Positions 12,444 through 22,829 of a DNA stretch of 29,626 nt are shown piece after piece. Position numbers and translations under genes: made by a program. The notes beneath the pieces are model-generated. The model had not been told where the DNA came from, searched no databases, and saw only the letters and a list, made by a program, of their open reading frames with translations. This DNA comes from Smittium culicis (taxonomy: Eukaryota > Kickxellomycota > Harpellomycetes > Harpellales > Legeriomycetaceae): positions 1-29,626 of the forward strand of contig LSSN01001721.1 in assembly GCA_001970855.1 (NCBI GenBank), given 5' to 3'. The stretch's first letter is position 1. Every line of letters starts with the position of its first letter.

Positions 12444-12489
12444 TTTTTATTTTTAAATAATATGGTACCTTTTTTCGATTTCGTTATGA

Positions 12490-13600
12490 CCTTTCATTTC
12501 GCAAATGTATTAATGAGAAACATTTAAATTTACAAGATTAATTCTTCACTAATTATCTCAGAAACTGCAAACTAGAAGCTGTCATCTCTAATACTTTCAA
12601 AGCGATAAGCGACCTTACATTTAATATGTTAAACTTATCTTTATTCTTGGGTTTTGATCCTCAAACAGAAAAAGATCAACTAAATTCATAATCTAGTACA
12701 TTAACAGTGATTAAAATATATCTGTAACTAGAGAAACTGATTCTTTCAATGGCAGAAATCTTCTTCAGAATCTTTCTTATGAATAAGTTTAGAATTGAAG
12801 AAGGAAGTGATAAATAGATGACCCAAGATTAGCAATGTCTGTTACTACACTCCCCAGATAAACAAAGCTTCTCTAGTAACGTAATAAAAGCATAATCGAA
12901 GTTTTAAGCCATATAATTCGCACTCACTCACGATACTAGACCCATAGACTACATTATTCATAGGATGATAAAATTATAACCTAAATTGACGGTAGATTTC
13001 CTAAACACCATCAGGTGTATTATGGAATATTTTTCATCGATTGAAACCCAATTCAGACCGGATAAGATGCACTGTGAAGCGTACTTCACAGGAAATCAGT
13101 AGCAAGTGGTAGAATCCAAAATTAAGTTGCTTATGGACAGAGAAAAATTTAAACCCAAGTTAAAAGGCTCAAATCCGGCCAATAGAGCAATATTTAGACT
13201 CCTCTGTTGTGTAAACCACCAAGTAGAAATGCTATCGAGAACTATCTGTAAGTATACTATGAGCCACGTTCCTAGATTTTTAACTTGATTTATCAAGATT
13301 TGATTATATGTTATAATTTAGATGAAGAGGATTAAAATAAATAAGCAAGTTATTATTTATTCAAAACTTTTATTTATGTATCTAATTTCTTTTTTTAAGT
13401 TTCTTGGTTTCAAGAGTACTCAGGAGAGAAAAAAAAAATTTTTTTCGTGAGGGGAAATTTTTTATGAAATAAGCGTATGTATATACTTCTAAAAAAATAG
13501 AAATTTGGCTCATTAAGAAAAGGTAAATTTAAATACAAACAATAAATATGAGTTATGGGGAATGTGGCTCCTAGTGAGTCATCTTTTCGCACTAACTCAG
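12490..13600. other. GC-richer decayed sequence before the DIRS gag-like region
   Basis: From about 12490 the A+T content falls. The sequence looks like old coding or repeat DNA: short open patches and many stops. An open frame at plus 13106-13288 (60 codons) is mirrored by a minus frame over the same bases, and neither resembles a known family to me. A perfect 8-bp hairpin (CTGTGAAG/CTTCACAG) lies at 13072-13091. A T/A-rich patch covers about 13320-13500. This could be the 5' part of the DIRS-like element, but I could not identify terminal repeats. Confidence 0.4.
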
Positions 13601-13629
13601 GGTGAACAGTTAATAATCGTTCCATCCTG

Positions 13630-14180
13630 TCGCAGACTTCCCCAGCGACATATAAGCTTCATCCTTACTCGACACAAATTATATAAGCTGCGCAACAAGA
13701 TCGTTTCAAAATTCCTCCAGAGAGGATTTCCAGAGTGAAAACAGAGCTCTATGTCGAGGATTCAACTAAAAAAATCATATTTCCATCGTTTCTGAGAGTG
13801 ACATTCAGTGTTCAGAGAAGCCTTGAAAAAGCATTATAACAATCAGAGGGCTCGAAAAAACATTGTTATTTGGCTACAAAACCTTTCGTAAAATCGAAAC
13901 CAAGCAGTAAGCTTCGAAGAGGAAATCTCATAGTCCTCTAACAGCAATGCTGACTGGAACGCAGATCTTGACAGCGCAACCCTGGCGCAGCAAGCGTAAA
14001 ATGCGCAAAAAGGCTGCTGAACTCTGAAGGTGGAAGTAACCTCGTAGCTGAAAGCGAGAGGAATTGAGGAAGCGGTAAATCTTAGACCAGAATTCGACAG
14101 AAACTTATTGTGAATCTGTAAAAGAACCGGGAAACTTCTATCAATATTTTGATTAGGAAACTTAATATAAATATAGAGGA
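13630..14180 (+). pseudogene. possible DIRS gag remnant
   Basis: Plus-strand frames here are open for 20-45 codons at a time and switch frame repeatedly. Examples are a stretch containing RFKIPPERISRVKTELYVED and, near 14070-14150, LRPEFDRNLL followed in another frame by ESVKEPGNFYQYFD. These lie just upstream of the RT, where a DIRS gag should be, and have normal protein composition rather than the Ile/Asn/Lys bias of random AT DNA. Gag proteins are poorly conserved, so the call rests mostly on position. Confidence 0.35.
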
Positions 14181-14254
14181 GCGGGATTTCAAAATTGAAT
14201 CGATCCGATCATCTGCGGGCTAGTGCGATAAAAGGGTAACCATGCATCATTGAA

Positions 14255-14740
14255 ATTGAACGACACATTCCTACTCATAATAATATACAGGTCGTGCAAA
14301 AAATATATTATTTTCGGTTTTAATGACCAAAAATTACAATTATTAGTTACTTAATTCAGCCTTTCATTGAGACTGCACACATTATCAAGGATATATGCCT
14401 GATTGACATGAAAATATAATAGAATACTCTAATGAGTTATAGAATCATTTGGCTTTTATGCGCAGAAATATTTTAGACTCCTATTAAATATTCATCAATG
14501 TCATTTAAATAACAAATGATCTTAATTCACATTAAGTAAAAGTAAAATAAGTTTGCAATTATTTTTAATAGTAATTAATTTACTTATTAAGCATTGAATT
14601 AATTTACAATATTGCTAACTAATTATTTCTTTACTTTTCTTTTATTTTTTTCTATTTTGTTTAGTTTTTATTTCTTATCACTCAGAAACCAAGCTCAGAA
14701 AAAAAATAATAAGGTTGCGATTTCTGTTCTTGGGTTATGG
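14255..14740. other. AT-rich stretch interrupting the DIRS element
   Basis: About 480 bp of desert-like composition separate the gag-like region from RT motif B. RT motif A and the fingers region should lie here but are not recognisable. It may be a nested insertion or an unusually decayed segment. No terminal repeats are obvious. Confidence 0.45.
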
Positions 14741-14773
14741 TATCTAGTACATTGTGTAAATTTATTATAATCA

Positions 14774-15058
14774 ATGAATATTTCTTATATAGTTTTAATT
14801 TCTGGATTCTCCCATAATCCCTGGTACCCTGAATCCGGCACCAATGTTGAGTTTTTCAAGAATTCAGATGATCAGAGTCTCAGCATTCTTAGACGACCTA
14901 TAGATTATAGTCAAATCAAACAAAAAGTACGCGAGAAGAATAAAATCCCACTGAAATTAAACATTAAAAATATGGAATATTTGGTCAATTCATTAAAATT
15001 AAAATTAAAATCCATCCCAGAAGATTTTTCACATGGTTACGACTATAGACAGTTATAA
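14774..15058 (+). pseudogene. DIRS-type reverse transcriptase fragment (motifs B and C)
   Basis: This 94-codon frame keeps the back half of an RT palm. GFSHNPW (residues 11-17) corresponds to the FGLSxxP motif B. SDDQSLSI (31-38) corresponds to the YxDD motif C, with both Asp kept and the Tyr and neighbour changed to Asn-Ser. MEYLVNSLKLKL (67-78) corresponds to the EFLGF...NT segment that follows. The distances between these are slightly shorter than usual in DIRS RTs, suggesting small deletions. The frame continues in another register into the KISLRDW segment at about 15136, the RT/RNase H linker. The apparent Met start is not meaningful. The identification is moderate: motif order is right but sequence decay is heavy. 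Confidence 0.6.
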
Positions 15059-15129
15059 TATTTCCTGAAGATTTCAACCGCAAAGATCAGATACCTATGG
15101 CCACAAGTAACGAAATTGATTTTCACGGG

Positions 15130-15950
15130 AAAAATTTCACTCAGGGACTGGCGAATTAATAGAGAAAGCACAGGAAATTTCAATTGCGTCCCTCCCAGGA
15201 TTACTAATGCTACGACTTCTACTGAAATTGAAGAATCATAATTTGATAAAGGCAAATTCATGCACGCTGGCTGTCAGTCTTACAGAATTAGAAACCTTGA
15301 ATCTGATATTCTGGTTGGATCATCTGAAGAAATGGAATGGCAAGACATACTTACCAGAGAAACCCGAAATCGAGAATTATACTGACGGAAACGACACTTT
15401 GTGTGGGATTTTCATTAGAAAAAACAAATATTCTATCTCATGGAAAAACCATAAGTTACGCTGCACACCAAATTCAAGGAACTGTTGCATTAAATACTTT
15501 CCTACAGTGGAAAGAAGTATTGGATCGGTTTGTACCAGTTTACTCCGAAAATACAGCCACCTTGACATACATTCGGAATTCGGTAGGTCTACCTCTCCAG
15601 AACTGCACATTATCATAGAGCGTAAATTCTCGCATTGTATTTCCACAAAAACCAGAACACAAGTCATATACATACCCTTTGTTTTGATATCTGTGATCGT
15701 TGAAAGCCTGCTAACTGCACATACAGAATTGTTGATATCGAAGAAAATATTCTCGAAACGAGAGATGAGGTACGGGGAACACTACGTAGATCTCATTGCT
15801 TCAGCAACCAACAAGAAGGTATAGATTTATTGTAGCTAGTGCGTTGATCGCCGAGCTATAGGTCAAAATATCCTGAGACACAATTGTACCATATGAAAGA
15901 ATCCATACTGCTACCCTCCTTGGATAATAATTACAAAAATGACCCAGGTG
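15130..15950 (+). pseudogene. DIRS-type RNase H and methyltransferase-like region
   Basis: RNase H would remove the RNA template. In the 15207-15824 frame, LDHLKKWNGKTYL precedes YTDGND (residues 58-63, D at 15384-15386), the first acidic residue of RNase H. The middle part is read one frame over (plus 15337-15618), where VPVYSENTATLTYIRNSVG matches the VYSDNTTA..Y block. The first frame then resumes with RSTSPELH and QVIYIPF. Next comes YGEHYVDLIASATNKKV, the (W/Y)G.P.VDLFA...N motif common in DIRS elements. After three stops the same frame reads YCYPPW at 15906-15923, like the PPW motif of the associated adenine-methyltransferase-like domain. Two compensating frameshifts and several stops make it non-functional. 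Confidence 0.8.
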
Positions 15951-16116
15951 ACACGTCGGGGAAAATATAATATTGCTTTGAAATATCAGAATCTAAGTTA
16001 GCGATCTGTTTTCTAGATATTAGAGCGCTTTTAATAAATCAAACTCAATTTCCTTATGACAACCGATGTAGTTCCCGATCAAAAAAGTGTAAGGTCCATG
16101 ATAATCAAGAACAAAG

Positions 16117-17125
16117 ACTGAAAATTGATTGAATGGAGGATCAACAAAGCTTCCTTAAGAAAAAAGGCGCCTCCAACACCACGATAGCTCTGATTCTAAA
16201 TAATCATAGATAAGAGATAGGAATGTATAATTATTATCCAATATAACAGAAGTATAAGGATTGGAGCAATTAATGATAAAAAATCTTATGCTATATCTGC
16301 TACAAGTAAGATGAGATACCTGGATGAGATGCATACTAAGTCAAAATATATCATAGCGCTATAAAAATTTTCATATCAGCAATAAATTAGTTATCTTCTT
16401 CGTCACAGTTAATAATTATGAGTGTCAGTATAAGAACTCTATTGAATGAGCTCGTGAAAACATGCTTAGCAAGATTTTTTAGGCCATAAATCGATATAAC
16501 CCTGGTAAAAATTATTTTAAAGAAATATGAGTCGATGCGAGATTGGATGTAAAGCTACACGCTAGAAATACCTTTTTTTTATTTTCTCTCAGTGGTTTTT
16601 TGCGAAAAAGTGACATTCACCGTATAGACAACGCCCAAAAAAGAAAAATAAACGATGCAACATTGAAGTTGGTAATTATGGCTCCAAAAGAGAGGCACAA
16701 GGTACGATCAATTATCGGGCCTTGTGAAATTAGCGGCAACCCCGGTAATTTTCGATCACATATAGAAGCTTATAAAGAGTAACAGTCTAAGGCGATAACA
16801 AAATTGTGCCCATCACCTCACTCCAACGACAATGCTATTCAGGTAAACATGTAAAAGATATATCTGTGAATATAATATCAATAAATATACATAATTATTC
16901 GATTTATAATTAAACGACCCCCAAAGACATCTATCCCTAAGGCTAGAAATATTGTTGCAGCTTTAGATGCTATTGCAGGAGTACGAGAAGACTCAATCGT
17001 GACACAAGCCTTGTAGTCAAATTACGAAATTTTTATAAATTATTATCACCCCTCATGCACCACTAAAAAATACATATCTCAGGCTATAATGTCTCTAGAT
17101 CACTTATTATTAACTCGTATAATAG
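16117..17125 (+). pseudogene. DIRS-type tyrosine recombinase, broken
   Basis: This enzyme would integrate the circular DNA copy of the element. The region opens with KKGASNTTIALILNNHR (about 16159-16210), which resembles the core-binding domain. The longest open piece, 16543-16782, contains SGFLRKSDIHRID. Its Arg (codon 16603-16605) matches the first catalytic Arg of the family's LRPSDI motif. It ends in a segment like the APKEK...I.PC.I.....P conserved in these recombinases. After a frameshifted patch the same frame resumes at about 16930 with IPKARNIVAALDAIAGV and a SNYEIFINYYH end that would hold the nucleophilic Tyr (17041-17046). A conserved Trp before SNY is a TAG stop at 17014-17016. 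Motif order and spacing make this a confident call. Confidence 0.8.
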
Positions 17126-17130
17126 CATAT

Positions 17131-19229
17131 ATTCCAAAGATAATTTTGTCTTTATCAACATTTAACTAATACTTTTCTAATTTCGGATTAATATGAAGCC
17201 TTGACTCGCATAATTCCCATTTAATTACACCTTTGAGATCAAATAGTAATAATATCGAGATTGCGTTCCATATCTTTTATGAAAAAAAAAAAAAAGAAAA
17301 AAAAACTAATTCTTTTTATTTAATTCTTAATTTTCGATGATTTATTAGTAAAAAATGATTAAACTTAATATAAATTCATCTAATGAAGTTCATTAATAGA
17401 TAATATATTCAAAAAATAAATTGATTTTAGACTAGTTAACTGATCATAGCTAATTAGATTATCTAATTGATATAAAAATTCGATCGCATATATTAACAAG
17501 TAATAGCTTGGTATGCAAAAAGAATCGACGGGAATCTTATTCACGATACTAAACAGCTATAATTTAATAAATATTTTATTAAATAACTATTTCGAATTAA
17601 AAAAAATTTTAAATAAAAAGCTAATTTCTTTATTTTATGGTGATTTTGATATGATATAGATTTTTAAGATTTTCTATAATTTATAATAAAATTCTTTAAT
17701 TTCTGACCTAATTTTTCATTGATTAGAATTTTCTATGTTTTTTATAATCGATTTTTCATATAAAAATTTATTATTTAATACTAATTACTTTTTACTTGTA
17801 ATATTAATAACAATTAATATATTGAAAAGTACTTTTTTCTTCAAATTTATATGAAATAATGTATCCAATATTTAAGATTTTAAGGCGCAAGTTGATCACA
17901 GCTTTCAATATTTAAATTGAGTTATTGCAAATTACTTTTTGAATTAATAAAAAATATAAATATTTACCACATAATTATGGTGAAAATATTTAATAGCGAG
18001 TAATAAGTATATCTATAATAATTAAATATAAAAATCAAAATATATAGACAAATTTTTTTTCTTTCTGGGGTGGAAAGTTTATAGTTTATTTTTGATATAG
18101 TGAATAAATGTAATAGATATTTGATCTAAAATAATAATGAAAGAAAGTAAATATTTTTTTGAAATAATTTTATTGGAATTTTTGGTTCGATACTTTTTGA
18201 ACGAGAATAATGCGTTTGATTTATTTTTATAAGTTTGGTAGCTAAGAATTGGTAATTAAATTCGATACAAAATTAAGAATTACTTTTTATGCATTACGGG
18301 AAATTTTATTAGATATTTTTGAATTGTTAAATGCGCACGATAAAAGAAATTTATGGGGAAAATGATAGTGTAGAATTAGATAGGGTATTTTAGTACTAGT
18401 TCATTATTTCCATTATAATTTCCTTTCTTTCTCTCCTAATCCAGATCGGTGTATTAATTTCCATTTAAATATATGGAAATTTCTTATTAACCCTATACAT
18501 TTAATCTTAAAGTTCTGGACCCGTATTAATTATAAACTGCTATATTTACTTTTTGTTTTCCCATTTAGTAAAATAGGTACAGTCGCAGAGAGCCATTTTC
18601 TACCATTGGTAGATACTGTTAATTTCTTCAAGGTGATTTTTTTCTTAGTCTCATATTTATATCAAAAGGTTAATATATTGAAATTTAAAAATATGCCTAT
18701 AAATAAAATAATTAATAATTAATGATATCCTTTAAAAAAATAAATAATTTAACAAAAATATTTAGTAATAAACAGTTTTTTTATATAAATCCATTTTTGA
18801 ACTGCCTCTTTTCACTCTTTATCAAAGAATAAAAAATAGTACTTTATACAAATAAGAGATATCAAATGTATATATCGGGGCAAATTTTCGTAAAAAAATA
18901 GTTTTTTAGGTTGAAAAGCAAAAAAAAATTGCTATAATTATCATCGGATAATAAACAGTAATCTCAAGTTGACAGTATATAATTTATGATAATTATAGAA
19001 AATCTATAAATAGCTATAAAAAAATGCGCTTTATTCATATTTTTATATATTTTGTGTACTTAAAAAATATTAAAATATAATATTAAATTAATCATGATCA
19101 TAACTGGTTTTCATTTTCAACTAATTGGTTGCACTGCTAATTTATTATTTTCCCTATAATTATTCTTCTTCTATCATATATCTTTGGTATTTGAAAACTC
19201 AATAAACTAGTATAATCTAAAGATTTATT
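17131..19229. other. AT-rich spacer between the DIRS-like and gypsy-like elements
   Basis: No gene is visible. Poly-A tracts occur at about 17282-17306. At 18360-18620 the composition is slightly less extreme, with two small palindromes: ATTTCCAT/ATGGAAAT at about 18458-18479, and CTACCATTGGTAG near 18600. If the gypsy-like element had a 5' LTR it should lie in the right part of this stretch, but I could not match it to a downstream copy. Confidence 0.6.
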
Positions 19230-19239
19230 ATATTAGGAT

Positions 19240-19560
19240 CGATGGAATTATCTCTGACTTCAAAAATTGAGTTAAAGCAGCTCCAAGAAGCCTACCGCCT
19301 GGTATGAAATAGAAATTCAGGGTATAAGTCTTTACTGAAAACTATAAATGAAAGAGCTGGACTTATCTGAGACTTTTTTAAGTCGAGCTGAACAAATCAT
19401 CGCCCCAGTTTGCTGAAAAACGACTATTTATCGAAAATTTATATTTTAATATTTTTTATAAGAAATAGCGTCGAGTTGTTCTGAGAAAAAAGCTACATTA
19501 TTAATTGCAGAAAGCTTCGTTATAGATAATATATAGAAGATGAGGCACTATTTGAGTCTA
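19240..19560 (+). pseudogene. probable gypsy gag remnant
   Basis: In scattered frames this segment gives short gag-like pieces, such as INERAGLI followed by DFFKSS, with stops where Trp or Gln would be expected. Further on, near 19830-19870, a KLGYLLAKK stretch might be a ruined CCHC knuckle (GHLxxxC), with the Cys and His codons lost. It lies upstream of the RT in the same strand and direction. The assignment is by position and general resemblance only. Confidence 0.35.
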
Positions 19561-21481
19561 TAAATATTGATCCTTAATTTGAAAAAAGTATCTTATTTAT
19601 CAATGGCGTATAAGACAAATATCAACGATTTATATTAAAAATATCAATAGTCTTATAATACACGCAATATAGTATGTGCTGAAATTAGTAACTAAGCCTG
19701 AAGCAATATCTGTTAATGGAAAAAATCTTACTGCGCAATGAATTTACTTCAGATAATTTTGATTAAAAAATGGAAATTGATGAAAAAAATTATAATCTTA
19801 TTAATAATTACGTCTGTAAATAGTTCTAGTTATGCAAAAAAAAAAAAGCTCGGTTACTTATTAGCAAAAAAAGGTATTTAACGATGAACTTTGGAGCCCT
19901 TTTCTAGTAGACATGAATTTAAGAGCAGGAAAAGAGTCATTTCTAGTCTCGGACTGTGATTTAAATAATGAATTCGGTTTTTCAAAACCCAGCTCAATAA
20001 AATCCTAATTTATCTTTAAAGCGCAGTTCAATTGATCTAATCAAAAATTCTCAAACAACTGGAACAAATTGAGGAAATTGAGTATTAGATGGTGGCCAGT
20101 TTTGTACTCTGAAACAATAAGAAGGCAAATTTCTTACTTGGAAACATCAAGAGACTACTTTGGCACTTTTGAAGAAGAAAAGAAAGATAATTTTAACTAC
20201 ACTAAGGAGAAAAAAGAGGAATTTTTTGAGATCTAATATCTAAAAGAAATATAAAACTAAGTCGATAAATTATGTTTAAAAGATTATTTTACTGGATAGA
20301 ATAGCATATAAAATATATAATGCCATTAGGGAAGAAATGTCTAATACCTGAAAGGTCTATGATATCTGAAAAAATAATCGATTTGAAAATCAGCGCTCAC
20401 GTGGAATTAATTAAAACGATTAGATTTATAACAAAAGAGGTTGTGAAGAAACTTTTTATAAATAATAAATAATAAAAAAAGGTGTATTATTGGCAAATTG
20501 GAATTAATAAAATAGCTTATAACTAAAAAAATAAATTATACTAGCTGTAAAATTTATTTGAATTATAATTATAGTATTATCTTTAGAATATGAAGATTTA
20601 AAAACTGAATTTAATTATTAGAGAAAACTTAATTTATTTTTTAATTATATAAGTTACATTTTGAATTGAATTAATAAAATTATTGAAATTATAGAAATTA
20701 ATATTAATTATAATGAAATATTGATTATCAATAGTAGGCAAAAAAACAATAAAAAAATTTTAAAACTAGATATCTTAGCGTTGATTAGCTTTTATTATAG
20801 AAAATACTGAAGACATGTATAATACTTTTCTAGGATCAGGCATTGATAAAATATTATAGAGATATTCATTAATTTTTAATAAAGATCTGAAATCTCCGCC
20901 AGAAAGAAAAATTTTCAAGAAATAAATACAAAAAAAAATTCTGTGAGACGGCCAGAATATAGATATGAAATATAAGTGAAATAATTAAAACTAAAATTAG
21001 TAATAATAGTCAAAAAATGTTTGGTTAAACCATAAAAATAGCCATATATATTTAAATGCTTATAGTAAAAAAAATCCAATATTGAATTTTTTAGGTTATT
21101 GAACTTTGAATAAAGTGATATTCAAAGATAAGTATCTATTAATTATAATCAACAAATTTTCATTAATCTGATAGCCACATAACTATTTTATCCTTATATT
21201 TAGCAAGCGTGCAAAAAAAATAATAATTTCACCTGATTAAATAAAAAATACAGCTTAAATATATAGCCAAGGAGAAATCCTATTCATAATCATATTAATA
21301 GTGCTATTTGAATCTCCTAGAACTATCCAAAGGCTAAAAACCCAATAAATAAAACTATATTTAGATAGTTTTGCAATAGCTATATTGGGGAAAATAGCCT
21401 TTTCAAATGATTTGGAAACGTAAAAAAAAATAACTAAAAGCAATAGATGTGATAAAATCAATTGTTAATAATTGAAAATGT

Positions 21482-22162
21482 ACCTTTGAAATAGACTATG
21501 TAATCTTTTCTTGTTCATTCAAATCAAAAGATGGTATCAAGCTATCTAAGAGTAAAAAACAGTATCGAAATGAGAAAAAATCTAGACTGACAAGCAAACT
21601 TTATCATCTACATGACTGTCTAATCACTAAATAAAAATATTTCTCTGATTTTATCATATGCTAAATCACATTATTATCTAAATCAAAACTCTCAAAAAAA
21701 TTTAACAAAAGATAAATGAAAAATGAAAGTAATTGCAACATATAATCAATTTTAGTCGATCTTGAAGAGGCGTACTCATTAAAAGAGCCTAATTATTGAA
21801 GTGAGTATAAATTAAAAACTGATTTCGGCTGTTTTGTGACCAGAGGTATTCTGTCTCAAGAATTCAATACCAAAGTGTACGCTATAGACTTTGAATTCAG
21901 AGTACTAAAGGCAAACTAAAAAAACAAATTTAATAACGAAAAAGATATACAGGAAATATTAAATACATTCAAAACCTTGAGAAATTGTTGCGAAAATTGA
22001 TTTTCGTGTTTGATTGGCCATAAAAAATTAGCAGGGATACTTTCAATAAAAAAACATATAGTACAATAGCTATATTAGTTGATGGGTGGCAGTTTTTACC
22101 TTCTAAAATAATTTAGAAAACAGGTAAAAAAAAATATAGCTGAGGTTAAATTATCTAGATAG
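21482..22162 (+). pseudogene. Ty3/gypsy RT C-terminus and RNase H, inactivated
   Basis: The RT motif C region reads FEIDYVIFS (21485-21511) where the family has (V/I)YIDDVIIFS, so the second catalytic Asp is a Tyr. About 35-40 residues usually found next are missing, and the frame goes straight to SKDGIKLSKSK (21524-21556), like the ISKDGIK..P.K segment. KYFSDFI and ITLLSKSK, in other frames, follow as in RRF...PLT.L..K. RNase H begins at 21806 with YKLKTDFG (D at 21821-21823), then ILSQEF, VYAIDFEFRVLK and a stop at 21917. Next come EKDIQEILNTFKTLRN and HKKLA (the TDH.NL block). The segment ends at 22133-22162 with NIAEVKLSR and a stop, the decayed N..AD.LSR terminus. I am confident of family and state. 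Confidence 0.83.
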
Positions 22163-22417
22163 AAAAAACGTAGATATGATCATACTCAGGCTTCGATCAA
22201 GAATTATAATTGATAGTAGAAGATCTATTATTGAACTAGAATTGAAGATAATGTGAGTTGCATAAAAGAGACCACAATAAATTTAAAATTAAAAAAGAAA
22301 ATTTTTTTAGGAAAATAAATAGAAAATTTTGCCTTACCATATATCGACGTGTGATAGAAATGAATTAATAATGAGAAATAATATGGGATTCAGACAAATA
22401 AGTAGACGAAATACATA

Positions 22418-22663
22418 TGGGTGATTCTTTACGAAGAGAGCGCTTTTATGCGATAAAAATTACAGTTTACAAAATTTTAGATTAGCTCCTCTTCAATAAA
22501 AAATTTCAATAATTTTTTTAGTAAATGATACTTTCAAGATGAAATGAATATTTAATAAAATCGAAATGTCTATCCAATTCTGCCAATAATGTTTTTATCA
22601 ATAAAATATTCAGTCTGATAGTTTTGAGTGCAACAAAGTGCTTTCTTCGTTCAGAATCGTTAA
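22418..22663 (+). mobile_element. MITE-like element, copy 1 (about 246 bp)
   Basis: One end begins TGGGTGATTCTTTACGAAGA (22418) and continues GAGCGCTTT. The other end, read on the minus strand from about 22663, carries TTCTGAACGAAGAAAGCACT then TTGTTGCA. The two ends are imperfect inverted repeats of each other, with ACGAAGARAGC shared exactly. Both also match the two ends of the copy at 24318-24567. The interior has no coding capacity. TA lies at the left junction (22416-22417), which would fit a Tc1/mariner-type target. It is inserted in the gypsy-like element between RNase H and integrase. Confidence 0.8.
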
Positions 22664-22829
22664 TGTAATATCATTCAAATTCGATTTTGGTGAAATTGTA
22701 TGCTTGAATCTATAAAAAATGCAATTAAATGATGCTCCCAGTGTCAGCTCCATCGGAAAATTTCTGTTTAAATTGCGCCTATACCTTCATTAACACTAGA
22801 AACTGATTATATTTATAGGTTATTTTTGT

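Larger units (their letters stand above)
8881..12490. other. AT desert, second part
   Basis: This has the same composition as the first part. Apart from the open frame at 9644-10057 and a small tandem repeat at 12411-12443, I see nothing that can be assigned. An imperfect hairpin with some G+C lies at 11350-11386 (GAGTCTTAATC against GATTAGACTC, one bulge). Confidence 0.7.
13600..17130 (+). mobile_element. degenerate DIRS-like (tyrosine-recombinase) retrotransposon
   Basis: On the plus strand the order is a gag-like region, RT (14774-15058), RNase H (15180-15824), a methyltransferase-like PPW motif (15915-15923) and a tyrosine recombinase (about 16117-17125). RT and RNase H together with a tyrosine recombinase, and no DDE integrase, define the DIRS order. 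All parts carry stops and frameshifts, so the copy is dead. Split or inverted terminal repeats could not be identified, so the outer limits are set by base composition and by the last recognisable codons. The left limit may be as far out as about 12490. Confidence 0.85.

Noticed and set aside
13096..13296. Overlapping plus and minus frames of 60-66 codons
   Set aside because: Neither strand shows a recognisable domain. They lie in decayed DNA at the edge of the DIRS-like element.
13410..13625. 71-codon minus-strand frame
   Set aside because: Half of it comes from an A/T-rich tract and it runs opposite to the DIRS-like element. No motif.
15043..15673. Minus-strand frames at 15043-15261 and 15377-15673
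   Set aside because: They are antisense to the RNase H region, whose plus-strand motifs are clear.
16317..16352. MRYLDEMHT as an RT YLDD-like motif
   Set aside because: It lies downstream of RNase H, inside the tyrosine-recombinase region, so it is in the wrong place and is probably chance.
21255..21461. 68-codon minus-strand frame
   Set aside because: It is antisense to the gypsy RT region, hydrophobic and without a motif.
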